Source: Streptomyces sp. NBC_00271 (GTDB lineage: Bacteria > Actinomycetota > Actinomycetes > Streptomycetales > Streptomycetaceae). From it: a DNA stretch of 64,000 nt. A program made the translations under genes and the position numbers. The DNA lies in the NCBI RefSeq assembly GCF_036178845.1, contig NZ_CP108070.1:3038001-3102000 (forward strand), read 5' to 3'. The notes beneath the pieces are model-generated. The model ran no database searches, was not told where the DNA came from, and was given only the letters and a program-made list of their open reading frames with translations. Position 1 is the stretch's first letter, and every line of letters starts with the position of its first letter. Below are positions 63,544-64,000 of this stretch, one piece after another.

Positions 63544-64000
63544 TCAGAGCAGCGCGGCCCGCGGACCGTCCGGCTGCTCCAGACGCCGCTCCAGAATCGC
63601 GCGGGCGATGTCGGAGGACTCGTCGTCGGTGAGCCTGCGGAAGCCGTCCTCGGTGATCACGGTGACGATCGGGTAGATCCGGCGGGCGACGTCGGGACCA
63701 CCGGTCGCCGAGTCGTCGTCGGCCGCGTCGTACAGCGCCTGGATGACGAGGGTCGTGGCCTGCTCTTCGGTCAGGTCGTCGCGGTAGAGCTTCTTCATGG
63801 CACCGCGCGCGAAGATCGAGCCGGAGCCGGTGGAGGCGTAGCCCTGCTCCTCGGAGCGGCCGCCGGTGACGTCGTAGGAGAAGATGCGGCCCTTGTCGCG
63901 GTCCACGTCGAAACCCGCGAAGAGAGGAACCACGGCGAGGCCCTGCATGGCCATGCCGAGGTTGGAACGGATCATGGTGGAGAGCCGGTTCGCCTTGCCC
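63544..64000 (-). CDS. prcB: 20S proteasome beta subunit PrcB (C-terminal part)
   Basis: About 151 residues are visible; the 5' end lies beyond the window. [59 protein letters not shown] and [20 protein letters not shown] match the PrcB C-terminal two thirds, including the serine/glycine loop near the active site. The N-terminal propeptide and catalytic threonine are not in the window. It is the proteolytic subunit paired with PrcA. Confidence 0.96.
   Translation of the reverse strand, partial: GKANRLSTMIRSNLGMAMQGLAVVPLFAGFDVDRDKGRIFSYDVTGGRSEEQGYASTGSGSIFARGAMKKLYRDDLTEEQATTLVIQALYDAADDDSATGGPDVARRIYPIVTVITEDGFRRLTDDESSDIARAILERRLEQPDGPRAALL

Overview
The window is a piece of a Streptomyces chromosome. 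Support comes from the very high G+C content, G/C-biased third codon positions, many GTG/TTG starts with purine-rich ribosome binding sites, ATGA/GTGA stop-start overlaps, a complete conservon, an actinobacterial Pup-proteasome locus and characteristic Streptomyces intergenic repeats. From memory, the backbone order matches the S. coelicolor SCO1600-SCO1644 interval (glnA4, glycine betaine ABC transporter, conservon 9, Tat genes, pafBC, pafA, prcA/prcB). I could not run a comparison.

Layout. (1) 1-8.6 kb: partial SseB-like gene, exported class-A serine hydrolase, a translationally coupled pair (proline-rich membrane protein and mycosin-like protease), a D-threonine-aldolase-like PLP enzyme, a DUF2510 membrane protein and a secreted HAD phosphatase-like protein. 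(2) 8.6-13.9 kb: SDR, aldehyde dehydrogenase, glutamine-synthetase-like GlnA4, FadR-type regulator and gamma-glutamyl hydrolase, together a likely gamma-glutamylated amine (ethanolamine) catabolic route. (3) 13.8-17.2 kb: phosphotransferase and a divergent LysR/TDT-exporter pair. (4) 17.2-21.7 kb: probable accessory redox patch with an HxlR regulator and palindromic operator, a frameshifted SDR, FMN reductase, PAS-PP2C phosphatase and aldo/keto reductase. (5) 21.7-31.6 kb: metal-receptor-like protein, XRE-cupin regulator, OpuA-type betaine importer whose permease is fused to two binding domains, 5'-3' exonuclease, iron-regulated siderophore-interacting protein, DrrAB-like exporter. (6) 31.8-35.3 kb: PadR regulator, APC permease, pseudouridine synthase. 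(7) 35.3-39.9 kb: conservon cvn9 with a P450 lacking the ExxR motif. (8) 40.2-47.9 kb: TetR regulator, two DUF1989 proteins, a biotin-dependent urea/guanidine carboxylase and allophanate hydrolase. (9) 48-64 kb: lipoprotein, HelY helicase, lipid kinase, TatC, TatA, small proteins, PafC, PafB, two FKBPs, PafA, MFS/LacI pair, PrcA and the 3' part of PrcB.

Main points of interest. A perfect 22-bp palindrome in front of the carboxylase operon recurs with one arm mismatch in front of the APC permease 8.5 kb away. This suggests a two-locus, TetR-controlled regulon for guanidine/urea assimilation with its own importer. Two candidate structured RNAs (46118-46170 and 62585-62695), a 30-bp palindrome upstream of tatA, a TatA-shaped 64-residue protein, and a one-base frameshift in a C6 run of an SDR gene also deserve attention. 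No tRNA, rRNA, CRISPR array, insertion sequence or prophage was recognised.
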